The position numbers were made by a program, and so were the translations under genes. Below are positions 25,410-34,871 of a DNA stretch of 64,000 nt, piece by piece. The notes beneath the pieces were generated by a model. The model was not told the DNA's origin. It did no database searches and saw only the letters and a program-made list of their open reading frames with translations. The stretch comes from Mycolicibacterium neoaurum (GTDB lineage: Bacteria > Actinomycetota > Actinomycetes > Mycobacteriales > Mycobacteriaceae): NCBI RefSeq assembly GCF_036946495.1, contig NZ_JAQIIX010000002.1, positions 3,038,001 through 3,102,000 on the forward strand, written 5' to 3'. How positions within the stretch are numbered: position 1 is the stretch's first letter; each line of letters begins with the position of its first letter.

Positions 25410-27686
25410 GTGAACAGCCCCGAACCGGAGCCGGACCACCGGCTCGGACGCATCCGTCTCCTCGATGAGCAGCGCGTCAACCTCGACGGCTTCGCCGAAC
25501 CCGATCCCTCGCTGGGCATGATCTCGCATCTGTCGCCCAACGACCCGGAACCGTCCTGGGTGGTCGGCGACGACGGCACCGTGCTCGAGATGGACTCCAC
25601 ACCCGCCGCCGACTTCGACGCCATCGACGAGTTCGTCGTGCGCTACGCCATCGACCACGCCCAGGCGCCGGTGTCGATGGCGATGTCGGAGGTCGAACTG
25701 GCGCGTCTGATCGTCGATTCCGGCGTGCCGCGCGCCGAGGTGCTCACGGTGTGCTCGGGATTGACGCCGGCCAAGATGGCCAGGGTGGTGGCCGGGCTGC
25801 ATCCGGTCGAGATCCAGATGGCCATGATGAAGATGCGCGCACGACGGACCCCGGCCAACCAGGCGCATGTCACCAATCGCCTGGATGATCCGCTGCTGAT
25901 CGCCGCCGATGCGGCGACGGCGGTGGTGTATGGCTTCCGCGAGTTGGAGGCCACCGTCCCCGTCCTCGACGACGCGCCCGCGGTGGCCGTCGGCCTGCTG
26001 ATCGGCTCGCAGGTACCCGCCCCCGGAGCCTTGACCCAGTGCTCGGTCGAGGAGGCTCGCGAGCTGGAACTCGGTGTGCGCGGTCTCGTTTCGTACGCCG
26101 AGACGGTTTCGGTCTACGGCACCGAGCAGGTGTTCACCGACGGTGACGACACCCCGTGGTCCAAGGCGTTCCTGACATCGTCCTACGCTTCGCGCGGTAT
26201 CAAGATGCGGCTGTCCAGCGGTGCCGGCTCCGAGGTGTTGATGGGGGCGGCCGAGGGCAAGTCGATGAACTATCTGGAGTCCCGCTGTGTGGCGCTGGCC
26301 AAGGGTATCGGTGCCCAGGGCGTGCAGAACGGCGGCGTGGACGGCGCGGCGATCACCGCCTCGGTGCCCGGTGGGGTCAAGGAGCTGCACGCCGAGAACC
26401 TGATGGTCATGTTGCGCGGGCTGGAATCCTGCAGCGGCAACGACTCGCTGATGAGCGAGTCAACCATGCGCCGGACCAGTCGCACGCTGCCGACGCTGTT
26501 GTCCGGATCGGATTTCATCTTCTCCGGGTTCGGCTCGATCGTGTCCTATGACAACATGTTCGGCCCGTCCAACTTCAACGCCGACGACCTCGACGACTAC
26601 CTGGTGATGCAACGCGACTGGGGCGTCGACGGTGGCCTGCGGTCGTGCGACCCGACCACGTTGGAGGCCATGCGCCGCCAGGCCGCCGAGGCCACCCGGG
26701 CGGTGTTCGAGTATCTGGGGCTCGCCGATTTCGACGATGATCACGTGGAAGCCGTTGTCGCCGCAGCAGGTTCGAAGAACCTCCCGCAGACCGACGGAGT
26801 GCAGGTGCTCAGCGCAGCCCGGATGATCGACCAGTCGGGTCTGACGGTGCTCGATATCGTCACCGCACTCGCCGAGACCGGATTCACCGAGCTGGCCGAC
26901 CGAGTCCTCGGCATGGCCAAGGCCCGGGTCAACGGTGACTATCTGCAGACCGCCGCGATCTTCGACGAGCAGATGAATGTGCTTTCCGCACTGGAAGATC
27001 CGAACGATTACCGAGGCCCCGGCACGGGCTACCGGCCGACCCCGGAACGCCAGGCGCAGATCGACGCGGTGCGCCAGGCCCGGTCGGTGACCGACCTGGT
27101 GCGTGAGCAGGCGACCTTCGCCGAGCCCGACCGCCTGCGGATCCTCGGACCGGCCGACTTCGGCACCGATCCGCGCGAGGTGGTCGTCGGTGTGTCACCG
27201 GCGTTCGGCACCAAGCTGTTCTGCACGCTGTCCGGGATGACAATCTATGACGCCCTCGAGCAGATCCTGGCCGGGCTGGAGGAGGAGAAGTGCGTGCCGC
27301 GGGTGGTGCGCATCGCCGACAGCATCGACCTCGGGATGATCGGCAAGTCGGCGGCCGGCCTGTCCGGGTCGGGTATCGGAGTGGGGCTACAGGCCAAGGG
27401 CACCACGCTGATCCACCGTCGCGACCTGCCACCGCTGGCCAACCTCGAATTGCTCAGCGTGGCTCCGCTGATCTCACCGGAGATGTACCGGATCATCGGG
27501 ATCAACGCGGGCAGGCACGCCAAGGGCGCGACCCCGTCACCGATGCGCAACGCCTACACCGACGAGGCCATCACCGCGCGCTATCACACCAAGGTGGTGT
27601 CGATGGTTGCCATCGAACGGGCCGAGAGCCTGGCCCTCGACGGCGGCGAACGCCGCCGCAATATCGACATGGAGTTCACCCGATGA
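25410..27686 (+). CDS. B12-dependent diol/glycerol dehydratase, fused large and medium subunits
   Basis: Adenosylcobalamin radical enzyme that dehydrates 1,2-propanediol or glycerol to the aldehyde. 758 residues. Residues about 1-555 align by eye with PduC: HLSPNDPEPSW, KMRARRTPANQAHVTN (substrate histidine), the RELEATV glutamate, YGTEQVFTDGDDTPWSK (active-site glutamate), EGKSMNYLESRC and CSGNDSLMSE (aspartate). Residues about 570-758 match the medium subunit PduD (VVVGVSPAFGTKL, MIGKSAAGLSGSGIGVGLQAKGT, GRHAKGATPSPM). In enterobacteria these are separate genes. GTG start 25410 follows AGAGAGG. The stop overlaps the small-subunit ATG. Substrate preference (glycerol or propanediol) cannot be read. 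Confidence 0.93.
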   Translation: MNSPEPEPDHRLGRIRLLDEQRVNLDGFAEPDPSLGMISHLSPNDPEPSWVVGDDGTVLEMDSTPAADFDAIDEFVVRYAIDHAQAPVSMAMSEVELARLIVDSGVPRAEVLTVCSGLTPAKMARVVAGLHPVEIQMAMMKMRARRTPANQAHVTNRLDDPLLIAADAATAVVYGFRELEATVPVLDDAPAVAVGLLIGSQVPAPGALTQCSVEEARELELGVRGLVSYAETVSVYGTEQVFTDGDDTPWSKAFLTSSYASRGIKMRLSSGAGSEVLMGAAEGKSMNYLESRCVALAKGIGAQGVQNGGVDGAAITASVPGGVKELHAENLMVMLRGLESCSGNDSLMSESTMRRTSRTLPTLLSGSDFIFSGFGSIVSYDNMFGPSNFNADDLDDYLVMQRDWGVDGGLRSCDPTTLEAMRRQAAEATRAVFEYLGLADFDDDHVEAVVAAAGSKNLPQTDGVQVLSAARMIDQSGLTVLDIVTALAETGFTELADRVLGMAKARVNGDYLQTAAIFDEQMNVLSALEDPNDYRGPGTGYRPTPERQAQIDAVRQARSVTDLVREQATFAEPDRLRILGPADFGTDPREVVVGVSPAFGTKLFCTLSGMTIYDALEQILAGLEEEKCVPRVVRIADSIDLGMIGKSAAGLSGSGIGVGLQAKGTTLIHRRDLPPLANLELLSVAPLISPEMYRIIGINAGRHAKGATPSPMRNAYTDEAITARYHTKVVSMVAIERAESLALDGGERRRNIDMEFTR

Positions 27687-28042
27687 CCGCACTTTCGCAC
27701 TCCGGGCGCAGCATCGACGATGTCACCGTCGAGGCCGCCTGCAACGGTGAACTCGTCCTCGACGACATCCGGATCAGCCGGGACACCCTTTTACGCCAGG
27801 CCGAGAACGCCGAACGCAGCAGATCCCTGCAACTCGGGCTCAACCTGCGTCGGGCCGCGGAGATGACCGCGCTTACCGCCGAGGACATGCTGGCCTCCTA
27901 CGAGGCGCTGCGCCCGGGACGGTCGTCGTTCGAGGAACTCGAGGAGCTGGCGGCCCGATTGGCCGCCCAGGACGCCCCGACCTGCGCCGCGCTGGTGCGC
28001 GAGGCCGCCGTCGTCTACCGGCGGCGCGGCCTGTTGCGATGA
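27683..28042 (+). CDS. pduE: Diol/glycerol dehydratase small subunit
   Basis: 119-residue gamma subunit of the dehydratase. It is shorter than enterobacterial PduE (about 170) because the N-terminal extension is reduced. Recognisable are GELVLDDIRISRDTLLRQAENAE, then RAAEMTALTAEDMLASYEALRPGRS and a C-terminal VYRRRGLLR. ATG 27683 overlaps the fused subunit stop, and its own stop overlaps the reactivase start, giving tight stoichiometric coupling. The short N-terminus fits an enzyme not packaged in a microcompartment, since that extension is involved in encapsulation in Pdu systems. Confidence 0.9.
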   Translation: MTALSHSGRSIDDVTVEAACNGELVLDDIRISRDTLLRQAENAERSRSLQLGLNLRRAAEMTALTAEDMLASYEALRPGRSSFEELEELAARLAAQDAPTCAALVREAAVVYRRRGLLR

Positions 28043-29598
28043 CGGTGTGGGCCGGTGTCGACATCGGCAACGCCACCACCGAGGTGGTGCTGTGTCGTGA
28101 TCGTGACGTGCTGGCCTGTGGGCGTACCCCGACCCGCGGTGGGAAGGGCTCCCCGCGGGCGATTCAGGTTGCGGCACAACTGGTTCGGCGACTGGCCGAC
28201 AAGCACGGGCTGACCGTCGAGCGGGCGGCCTTCGCGCCTACCCCGCCGGTGCATTCGACCGTGGAACGGGTTCGACTGCAGGCCCGGCGCACGGGTCGGT
28301 TGGCCATCGTGTTGCGGTCGGCGGCCACGACCGCCGGTGACGCGGCTGGTGTAGGTGTGCCCGTCCCGGTCGATCGGTTGGCCTCGGTCAACCCAGATGT
28401 CTCTGTCATTGCCTGCGCCACAGCAGAATTCGGCTATGTCGAGGTGGCTGCGCTGGTGAACGACGCGATGGCGGCGGGCTGTGATGTCGCCGCTGTGCTG
28501 ACGGCCAACGACGAGGCCGTGCTGATCTCCAACCGGTTGGACAGCGCGGTGCCGGTGGTCGACGATGTCGACGTCCAACGCGTGCTGGCGGCAACGCTGG
28601 TCGCGGTCGAGGTCCGGGAGGGAATGTCCCCGCTGCAGCGCCTCACCGACCCGTTCTGGCTGGCCGATGTCTTCGCCCTCGACGACGGCGAGCGCGCCGA
28701 CGCCCGCGCCGTGGCCGACCAGCTCTTCGACAGCGTGTGTGCGGTGGTCACGTTGGATGCGCAGGCCGCGGCCGACGAGCCCGCGTCCGAGCCCGAACTG
28801 CCCGACGGGCTGGTGCACATCGTGCAATTGGCCGATATCGCCGCGGCGGCCAATGCCCGCCGCGGCGCCGTCGCCGTCGACAGCCTAGTGATGGCGACGA
28901 TGGGTGGCGGCGAGGTGTCGCCTGCCGATGCCGACGCGCTGGCCGATGCACTGGGGGTGCCGGTCTCCCGGATCGACTCCGAGGCCGCCGCCGCGCGGGC
29001 GGGTGCGCTGACCACGCCCGGACTGCCTGCCGATGTGGTGGTCGTCGACGTCGGCGGCGGCACCGTCGATGTGGTGGCGACCGGGGATCGGGTGGTGCTG
29101 CCGGGGGCCGGTCAACTGCTGACCGCGGCGACCGCCGCCGCGCTGGACATCTCCACCAGCGCGGCCGAGTACGCCAAGCGCGCCGAGGCGGTGACCGCGG
29201 TGACGGTGCAGCTCGTCGAGGACGAGCACGGTCGCCGCCGGTTCCTGGACACCCCGATCGACGGACGCTCCACCGGATGGCTGCTGACGGCGGCGCCCAG
29301 TGGGTTGTTGCCGTTCACCTCGGCGATGTCGGCCGCAGAGTGGCGCAGCTGGCGATTGGCCGCCAAGCGGTTGGTCATCGGCGGAAATGTCATGCGCGGT
29401 GTGCAGCAGGTCGGCGCGGGTGCGAGCGCGGTGCTGCTGGTCGGCGGTGGCGCCGGTGATGATGAGCTGGTCCGGGCGCTGGCCGAACGACTCGGCCACG
29501 ATGTCTCCGTGGGCCGCGGCAACGTCGCGGGGGAGCTGGGGCATCGGTTCGCGGTGGCCTACGGGCTCGTCGTGCTCGCGACGGCCGGGACGGGATAG
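28039..29598 (+). CDS. pduG: Diol/glycerol dehydratase reactivating factor, large subunit
   Basis: 519-residue ATPase of the actin/Hsp70 fold that removes damaged cobalamin from the dehydratase. VWAGVDIGNATTEVVL at residues 3-18 is the phosphate-1 motif; VVVDVGGGTVDVVATGD near residue 335 is phosphate-2. The C-terminus has AVLLVGGGAGDDELVRAL, the adenosine motif. No gene for the small reactivase partner PduH follows; groES comes next. Either the partner is elsewhere, or the large subunit works alone. Starts on ATGA overlap with pduE. Confidence 0.9.
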   Translation: MTVWAGVDIGNATTEVVLCRDRDVLACGRTPTRGGKGSPRAIQVAAQLVRRLADKHGLTVERAAFAPTPPVHSTVERVRLQARRTGRLAIVLRSAATTAGDAAGVGVPVPVDRLASVNPDVSVIACATAEFGYVEVAALVNDAMAAGCDVAAVLTANDEAVLISNRLDSAVPVVDDVDVQRVLAATLVAVEVREGMSPLQRLTDPFWLADVFALDDGERADARAVADQLFDSVCAVVTLDAQAAADEPASEPELPDGLVHIVQLADIAAAANARRGAVAVDSLVMATMGGGEVSPADADALADALGVPVSRIDSEAAAARAGALTTPGLPADVVVVDVGGGTVDVVATGDRVVLPGAGQLLTAATAAALDISTSAAEYAKRAEAVTAVTVQLVEDEHGRRRFLDTPIDGRSTGWLLTAAPSGLLPFTSAMSAAEWRSWRLAAKRLVIGGNVMRGVQQVGAGASAVLLVGGGAGDDELVRALAERLGHDVSVGRGNVAGELGHRFAVAYGLVVLATAGTG

Positions 29599-29618
29599 CA
29601 CCTGCACAACCCACCCTT

Positions 29619-29650
29619 GAGTGCTAGCACTCGCGTGTATAGAGTGCTAG
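29619..29650. promoter_or_regulatory. CIRCE operator (HrcA site) of groES-groEL1
   Basis: CTAGCACTC (29624-29632) and GAGTGCTAG (29642-29650) are separated by nine bases, matching the CIRCE consensus TTAGCACTC-N9-GAGTGCTAA with symmetric end changes. The left arm also belongs to a perfect 14-bp palindrome at 29619-29632. HrcA repressor binding here keeps chaperonin synthesis low until heat stress. Confidence 0.95.
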
Positions 29651-29780
29651 GTGGCACGCGGCCACACCCGGCGCCGGCACCCGCGACGACGGTGCGAGGG
29701 CTCGGACGCATGCCGAACACCTGAAAAAACAAGGACCCGGAACATTCCCGGTCTCCGATACCTAGTGGAGGGCTCCAATC

Positions 29781-30080
29781 GTGGCAGTCAACATCAAGCC
29801 ACTCGAGGACAAGATCCTCGTTCAGGCCAACGAGGCCGAGACCACGACCGCTTCCGGTCTGGTCATCCCGGACACCGCCAAGGAAAAGCCGCAGGAAGGC
29901 ACCGTCGTCGCAGTTGGCCCCGGCCGCTGGGATGAGGACGGCGAGAAGCGGATCCCCCTGGACGTTTCCGAGGGTGACACCGTCATCTACAGCAAGTACG
30001 GCGGCACCGAGATCAAGTACGGCGGCGAGGAGTACCTGATCCTCTCCGCGCGTGACGTGCTGGCTGTCGTCAACAAGTAA
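29781..30080 (+). CDS. groES: Co-chaperonin GroES
   Basis: 99-residue 10-kDa co-chaperonin that caps GroEL. VNIKPLEDKILVQANEAETTTASGLVIPDTAKEKPQ-type sequence with the mobile loop at about residues 18-32, the GPGRWDEDG roof-hairpin region and the C-terminal EEYLILSARDVLAVV are diagnostic. GTG start with GGAGGG eight bases before. In mycobacteria GroES is also abundant and exported. It heads the operon behind CIRCE, with a hairpin between it and groEL1. Confidence 0.98.
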   Translation: MAVNIKPLEDKILVQANEAETTTASGLVIPDTAKEKPQEGTVVAVGPGRWDEDGEKRIPLDVSEGDTVIYSKYGGTEIKYGGEEYLILSARDVLAVVNK

Positions 30081-30090
30081 GCAGCTGTGT

Positions 30091-30133
30091 ACCGCCCCGG
30101 AAGTCCCCGTCGATGGGTGACGTCCGGGGCGGT
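30091..30133 (+). other. Intercistronic hairpin between groES and groEL1
   Basis: ACCGCCCCGGA (30091-30101) pairs perfectly with TCCGGGGCGGT (30123-30133) around a 21-base loop. It lies 10 bases after groES stop and 33 before groEL1. It may attenuate or mark a processing site, lowering groEL1 relative to groES. Confidence 0.65.
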
Positions 30134-30165
30134 CGGCTTTGCCCCCGGCACATCAAAGGACATTT

Positions 30166-31788
<1,623 letters not shown>

Positions 31789-31808
31789 GTTCTCCCGAGC
31801 AGACACAG

Positions 31809-31845
31809 AACTGCCCCAAATCTTCGGATTTGGGGCAGTTTTGTT
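31809..31845 (+). terminator. Intrinsic terminator after groEL1
   Basis: A 14-bp perfect stem (31809-31822 with 31827-31840) closes on the UUCG tetraloop and is followed by TTGTT. Strong Rho-independent terminator; its own A-run on the other strand is weak, so it serves mainly groEL1. Confidence 0.92.
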
Positions 31846-31970
31846 GGGGGCACCTCCCGCTTGCGGGGGACTGCTCGTGGTCTGGAACGTTGACTCTGCG
31901 TTTACGGCGCGTTAGTGCGAGTAGTCGGCGCCCAGATCGCAGAGTCAACGATCGGAAGGCGGATCGACCG

Positions 31971-32816
31971 TCAGCGATACCGCGCGGCGAGCCGGCAGCC
32001 GGCATGCACATCCCGCCACGCCGTGGTGACCGGATCCGAAACGTCCAGCGCATGCCTGCTGCTGGCCAGCAGTTGGTCCATCGCCGCGCGGGCCCGCGCC
32101 ATCGCCTGGTCGTACGGTGCGCGATGCCCGAGTCCGCCCGTCGTGATCTGAAGCCGCGAGGCGTCGAGATCCGATGCCGTGCGCGCAATCTGCGCCGCGG
32201 CCTGATCGGTGAGTTCCTCACCGCCGTGCGAGATGGCCAGTCGGGCGCGTAACGCGTCGACGTGCCTGTGCCAGCCGCCCAGTGCGCTACCGACGACTGC
32301 TGCCGCCGCGGCCGCGGCGGCGAGCACCCCGTACACACCGGTGCGATGTGGACGCACCTGAGGTGCGGTGAGATCGGCATCGGTGACGTCGACATCGGCC
32401 AGCCCCGATCCGTGAAGGCCGCCGCCATCCTCGATGCTGTGCACGCGCACCGCGGCAGCGGGAAGCAGTACGCAGCCGTCGTCGGCGCCGAGCAGAAACC
32501 AGTCCGCCTCCAGGGCGCCGACCACCGAGGGCCACCGGCCATTGAGGCGGTTGCCGTCGACCAGTGCCGAGCCGCCGAATGCCACGGTGACCCGCGCATC
32601 CGGGTGCTCCGACCAGACCACGTCGAACGCGGTGGATGGCAACGCCTGCGCACCCAGACCATAGGCGGCGGCAACCCACCCGCGCGAGGCGTTCTCGGTG
32701 CCGAGTTCGATGACCGTGCAGAGAAATTCATCAGGTGTGATTGCGCCGCCACCGTACTGGGCAGGCTGCATCAGGCGGTGTGCCATCGATTCGGCGATCT
32801 CAGCCGAATACGGCAT
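31971..32816 (-). CDS. Acyl-CoA dehydrogenase / HsaA-like flavoprotein, shortened
   Basis: 281 residues resembling the flavin-dependent monooxygenase branch (HsaA, acyl-CoA dehydrogenase C-terminal type 2) of the acyl-CoA dehydrogenase superfamily. NRLNGRWPSVVGALEADWFLLGA near residue 90 is the mid beta-domain, and HRTGVYGVLAAAAAAAAVVGSALG near residue 160 starts the helical domain. It is about 100 residues shorter than usual and lacks most of the N-terminal helical domain. ATG 32816 is chosen because GGGAGG precedes it; ATG 32831 is in frame. Divergent from a second family member. It could be a degenerating paralogue or a partner subunit; activity is doubtful. Confidence 0.72.
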   Translation of the reverse strand: MPYSAEIAESMAHRLMQPAQYGGGAITPDEFLCTVIELGTENASRGWVAAAYGLGAQALPSTAFDVVWSEHPDARVTVAFGGSALVDGNRLNGRWPSVVGALEADWFLLGADDGCVLLPAAAVRVHSIEDGGGLHGSGLADVDVTDADLTAPQVRPHRTGVYGVLAAAAAAAAVVGSALGGWHRHVDALRARLAISHGGEELTDQAAAQIARTASDLDASRLQITTGGLGHRAPYDQAMARARAAMDQLLASSRHALDVSDPVTTAWRDVHAGCRLAARYR

Positions 32817-32899
32817 ATCCACCTCCCACATCTGCGGTGACTGATATACCTCGATCGTTGCACGCCGAAGTACTCGTAAAGGAGAGAACGTCGCAGTCC

Positions 32900-33943
32900 G
32901 TGCTCGATTCGGTCCGTGGTCTGCTCCCCGAGATCGCCGCGGCCGCTGCCGAAGTCGACCACCGGGGGACGGTCGACGCCGAGGTGATCGGACGGCTGCA
33001 CGATGTCGGCTACTTCGCGCTGCTGCAGCCGCCCGAGTTCGGCGGCCTGGACGCCGAGCCGGATACCTATCTGACCGCGACGCTGGAACTCTCGTCGGCG
33101 TGTACGTCCACGGGGTGGTTGGCCGGCTGGCTGGCGGTCAACAATTGGGGGCTCTCGGTACGTGACGAGCGCGCGCTGGGGGAGGTGTGGGGAGCGGATC
33201 CCCGATCGCTGCTGTGCTCGTCGTACGCACCCAACGGACGACTGGAGCGCGTGCCTGGAGGGTTCCGGCTCAGCGGCAGCTGGGCGCGTTGCACAGGGGC
33301 CCGCCACGCCTCCTGGCTGAGCGTCGCCGCGGTGACCGTCGGTGCCGACGGCGCGGCGCAGGATTTCATGGCCGTGCTCGTTCCCGCGTGCGATTATCGG
33401 GTCGAAAGGGCCTGGAACGGTCTGGGTTTGCGGGGAATCGGAGCCGATGACGTGATCGTCACCGATGCGTTCGTGCCGGAGCACCGGGCGTTCAGCTGGC
33501 TCGGTCTGAGCTACACCGACGCGATGCCCGCGTTGCAGCGGTTACCTCAACCGACGCTGTACACCCTGGCCGGCTCCATTCCGTTACTCGGTGCCGCGCA
33601 ACGTGTCCTCGACATCCGGCCATCGGGAGTTTCTCGTGCCGAGATCGAACTGTCGATGTTGCAGATCCGGCGAAACGTCGTCGAGCAGCTCGACTGCATT
33701 CGCTCCGGCGGTTATCCGGATTCGGAATCGATGTTGCGTACCAGGCGTGATCAGGTGATGGCCTCCGATCGAGCGGTCAAGGCCGTCGCCGCGGCGGTGG
33801 GAGACGCCGATGACCCAGCACTGGAACGCATCTGGCGCGATGTCCTGACCGCTCGGATGCATGTGGCCAGCAATGTCGAGCAGGTGCTGGCAGTGGTGGG
33901 CCGGCATACCGTGGGTATCGACGTCGACGACCTGATGTGGTGA
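32900..33943 (+). CDS. Acyl-CoA dehydrogenase / HsaA-like flavin-dependent enzyme
   Basis: About 347 residues. N-terminal helical domain (DSVRGLLPEIAAAAAEVDHRG, then YFALLQPPEFGGLDAEPDTYL), mid beta-barrel (PGGFRLSGSWARCTGARHASWLSV), GLRGIGADDVIVTDAFVPEHR, and a C-terminal helical bundle that is shorter than in HsaA. The best start is GTG 32900; AAGGAG lies about 15 bases before it, which is long, so an alternative such as TTG 32858 remains possible. No flavin reductase lies nearby. Divergent from the shortened homologue and followed by a convergent IclR regulator. Likely role in oxidation or hydroxylation of an aromatic or CoA-linked compound; substrate unknown. Confidence 0.78.
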   Translation: MLDSVRGLLPEIAAAAAEVDHRGTVDAEVIGRLHDVGYFALLQPPEFGGLDAEPDTYLTATLELSSACTSTGWLAGWLAVNNWGLSVRDERALGEVWGADPRSLLCSSYAPNGRLERVPGGFRLSGSWARCTGARHASWLSVAAVTVGADGAAQDFMAVLVPACDYRVERAWNGLGLRGIGADDVIVTDAFVPEHRAFSWLGLSYTDAMPALQRLPQPTLYTLAGSIPLLGAAQRVLDIRPSGVSRAEIELSMLQIRRNVVEQLDCIRSGGYPDSESMLRTRRDQVMASDRAVKAVAAAVGDADDPALERIWRDVLTARMHVASNVEQVLAVVGRHTVGIDVDDLMW

Positions 33944-33953
33944 ACGGCTGGCC

Positions 33954-34790
33954 TCACACCCAGGCGTCGGAGGCCAGGGTGCGCAACACCCGGGACAACA
34001 TGTCATCGGTGACGGTATGGGCCTCCGCGCGCTCGGTGGCCGATGCGCCGAGCTCGAAGGTGATCCCGTTGGCCGAACGCGATAAGAACGGCGCGACGCG
34101 CACCAAGCGTTGCGCGGGTACGGTTCCGGTGAGTGAGAGCCCGGCGATCTCGCCATCCGGGAGCGTGATCGGTGCGGCAACGCTCGACAACCCGGCCGCC
34201 AATTCCTGTTCGTCATAGGCTATTCCGCGTCGCCCGCGGATCCTGGCCAGCTCCTGGTGCAATGTGGGCAGGTCTCCGATCGTCCAGGCGGTGCATTTGC
34301 GCAACACGCTGTCCAGGGTCTTGTCGATGTCCTCAGCCGGTCGGCGCGCCAGCATGGCTTTGCCCAGTGCGCTGGCATGCGCCGGCGTGCGTCCGGCGAC
34401 GCGGGTGGGTACCGCAGGGCCGCCCGCACCGGTCACCTTGTCCACGTACACGACATCGGCGCCGGCCAACACCCCGAGGTGCACGACGAGGCCGGTATCG
34501 GCGTGCAATCGCTCCAACACCGGCGATGCCACGCCTCGCAACTGTGCGTTTTCGACGGCCCCGGCGGAGGGCAGCGCGGAGGCAGCCAGCGAGTAACCCA
34601 CGGGACCACGTTGCAGAAGTCCGGATTCGTGCAGCTGGTTCAAGATGCGGTGGGTGGAGGACCGCGGCAAACCGCTGCGTTCGACCACCTGATCGGGCCG
34701 GAGTACCACGCCGGCCCGATCGAAGGCGTTCACGATCAGCGCGACTCGGGCCACCATCGAGGCGGGAGCGTCGGGCGTAACGTCGGGCAC
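33954..34790 (-). CDS. IclR-family transcriptional regulator
   Basis: 278 residues. N-terminal winged helix (about 12-75) with RPDQVVERSGLPRSSTHRILNQL, and a C-terminal effector-binding domain with DTGLVVHLGVLAGADVVYVDKVTG, HASALGKAMLA and RGRRGIAYDEQELAAGLSSVAAPI, the classical IclR signature. Such regulators respond to aromatic or short-chain acids. Convergent with the flavoenzyme ending at 33943, it is the probable regulator of the two flavoprotein genes. Confidence 0.92.
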   Translation of the reverse strand: MPDVTPDAPASMVARVALIVNAFDRAGVVLRPDQVVERSGLPRSSTHRILNQLHESGLLQRGPVGYSLAASALPSAGAVENAQLRGVASPVLERLHADTGLVVHLGVLAGADVVYVDKVTGAGGPAVPTRVAGRTPAHASALGKAMLARRPAEDIDKTLDSVLRKCTAWTIGDLPTLHQELARIRGRRGIAYDEQELAAGLSSVAAPITLPDGEIAGLSLTGTVPAQRLVRVAPFLSRSANGITFELGASATERAEAHTVTDDMLSRVLRTLASDAWV

Positions 34791-34828
34791 GGCCTCACCC
34801 TAGCGACCGCATCGGCCGGTGACGTGAC

Positions 34829-34858
34829 GATTCCCCGCCGCGGTCACGGCGGGGAATC
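34829..34858 (-). terminator. Hairpin terminator after the exported phosphatase gene
   Basis: GATTCCCCGCCG (34829-34840) and CGGCGGGGAATC (34847-34858) form a perfect 12-bp stem with a six-base loop, 13 bases past the phosphatase stop on the minus strand. No T-run, as is common for mycobacterial terminators. Confidence 0.7.
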
Positions 34859-34871
34859 ATCGGGCGCCGGC

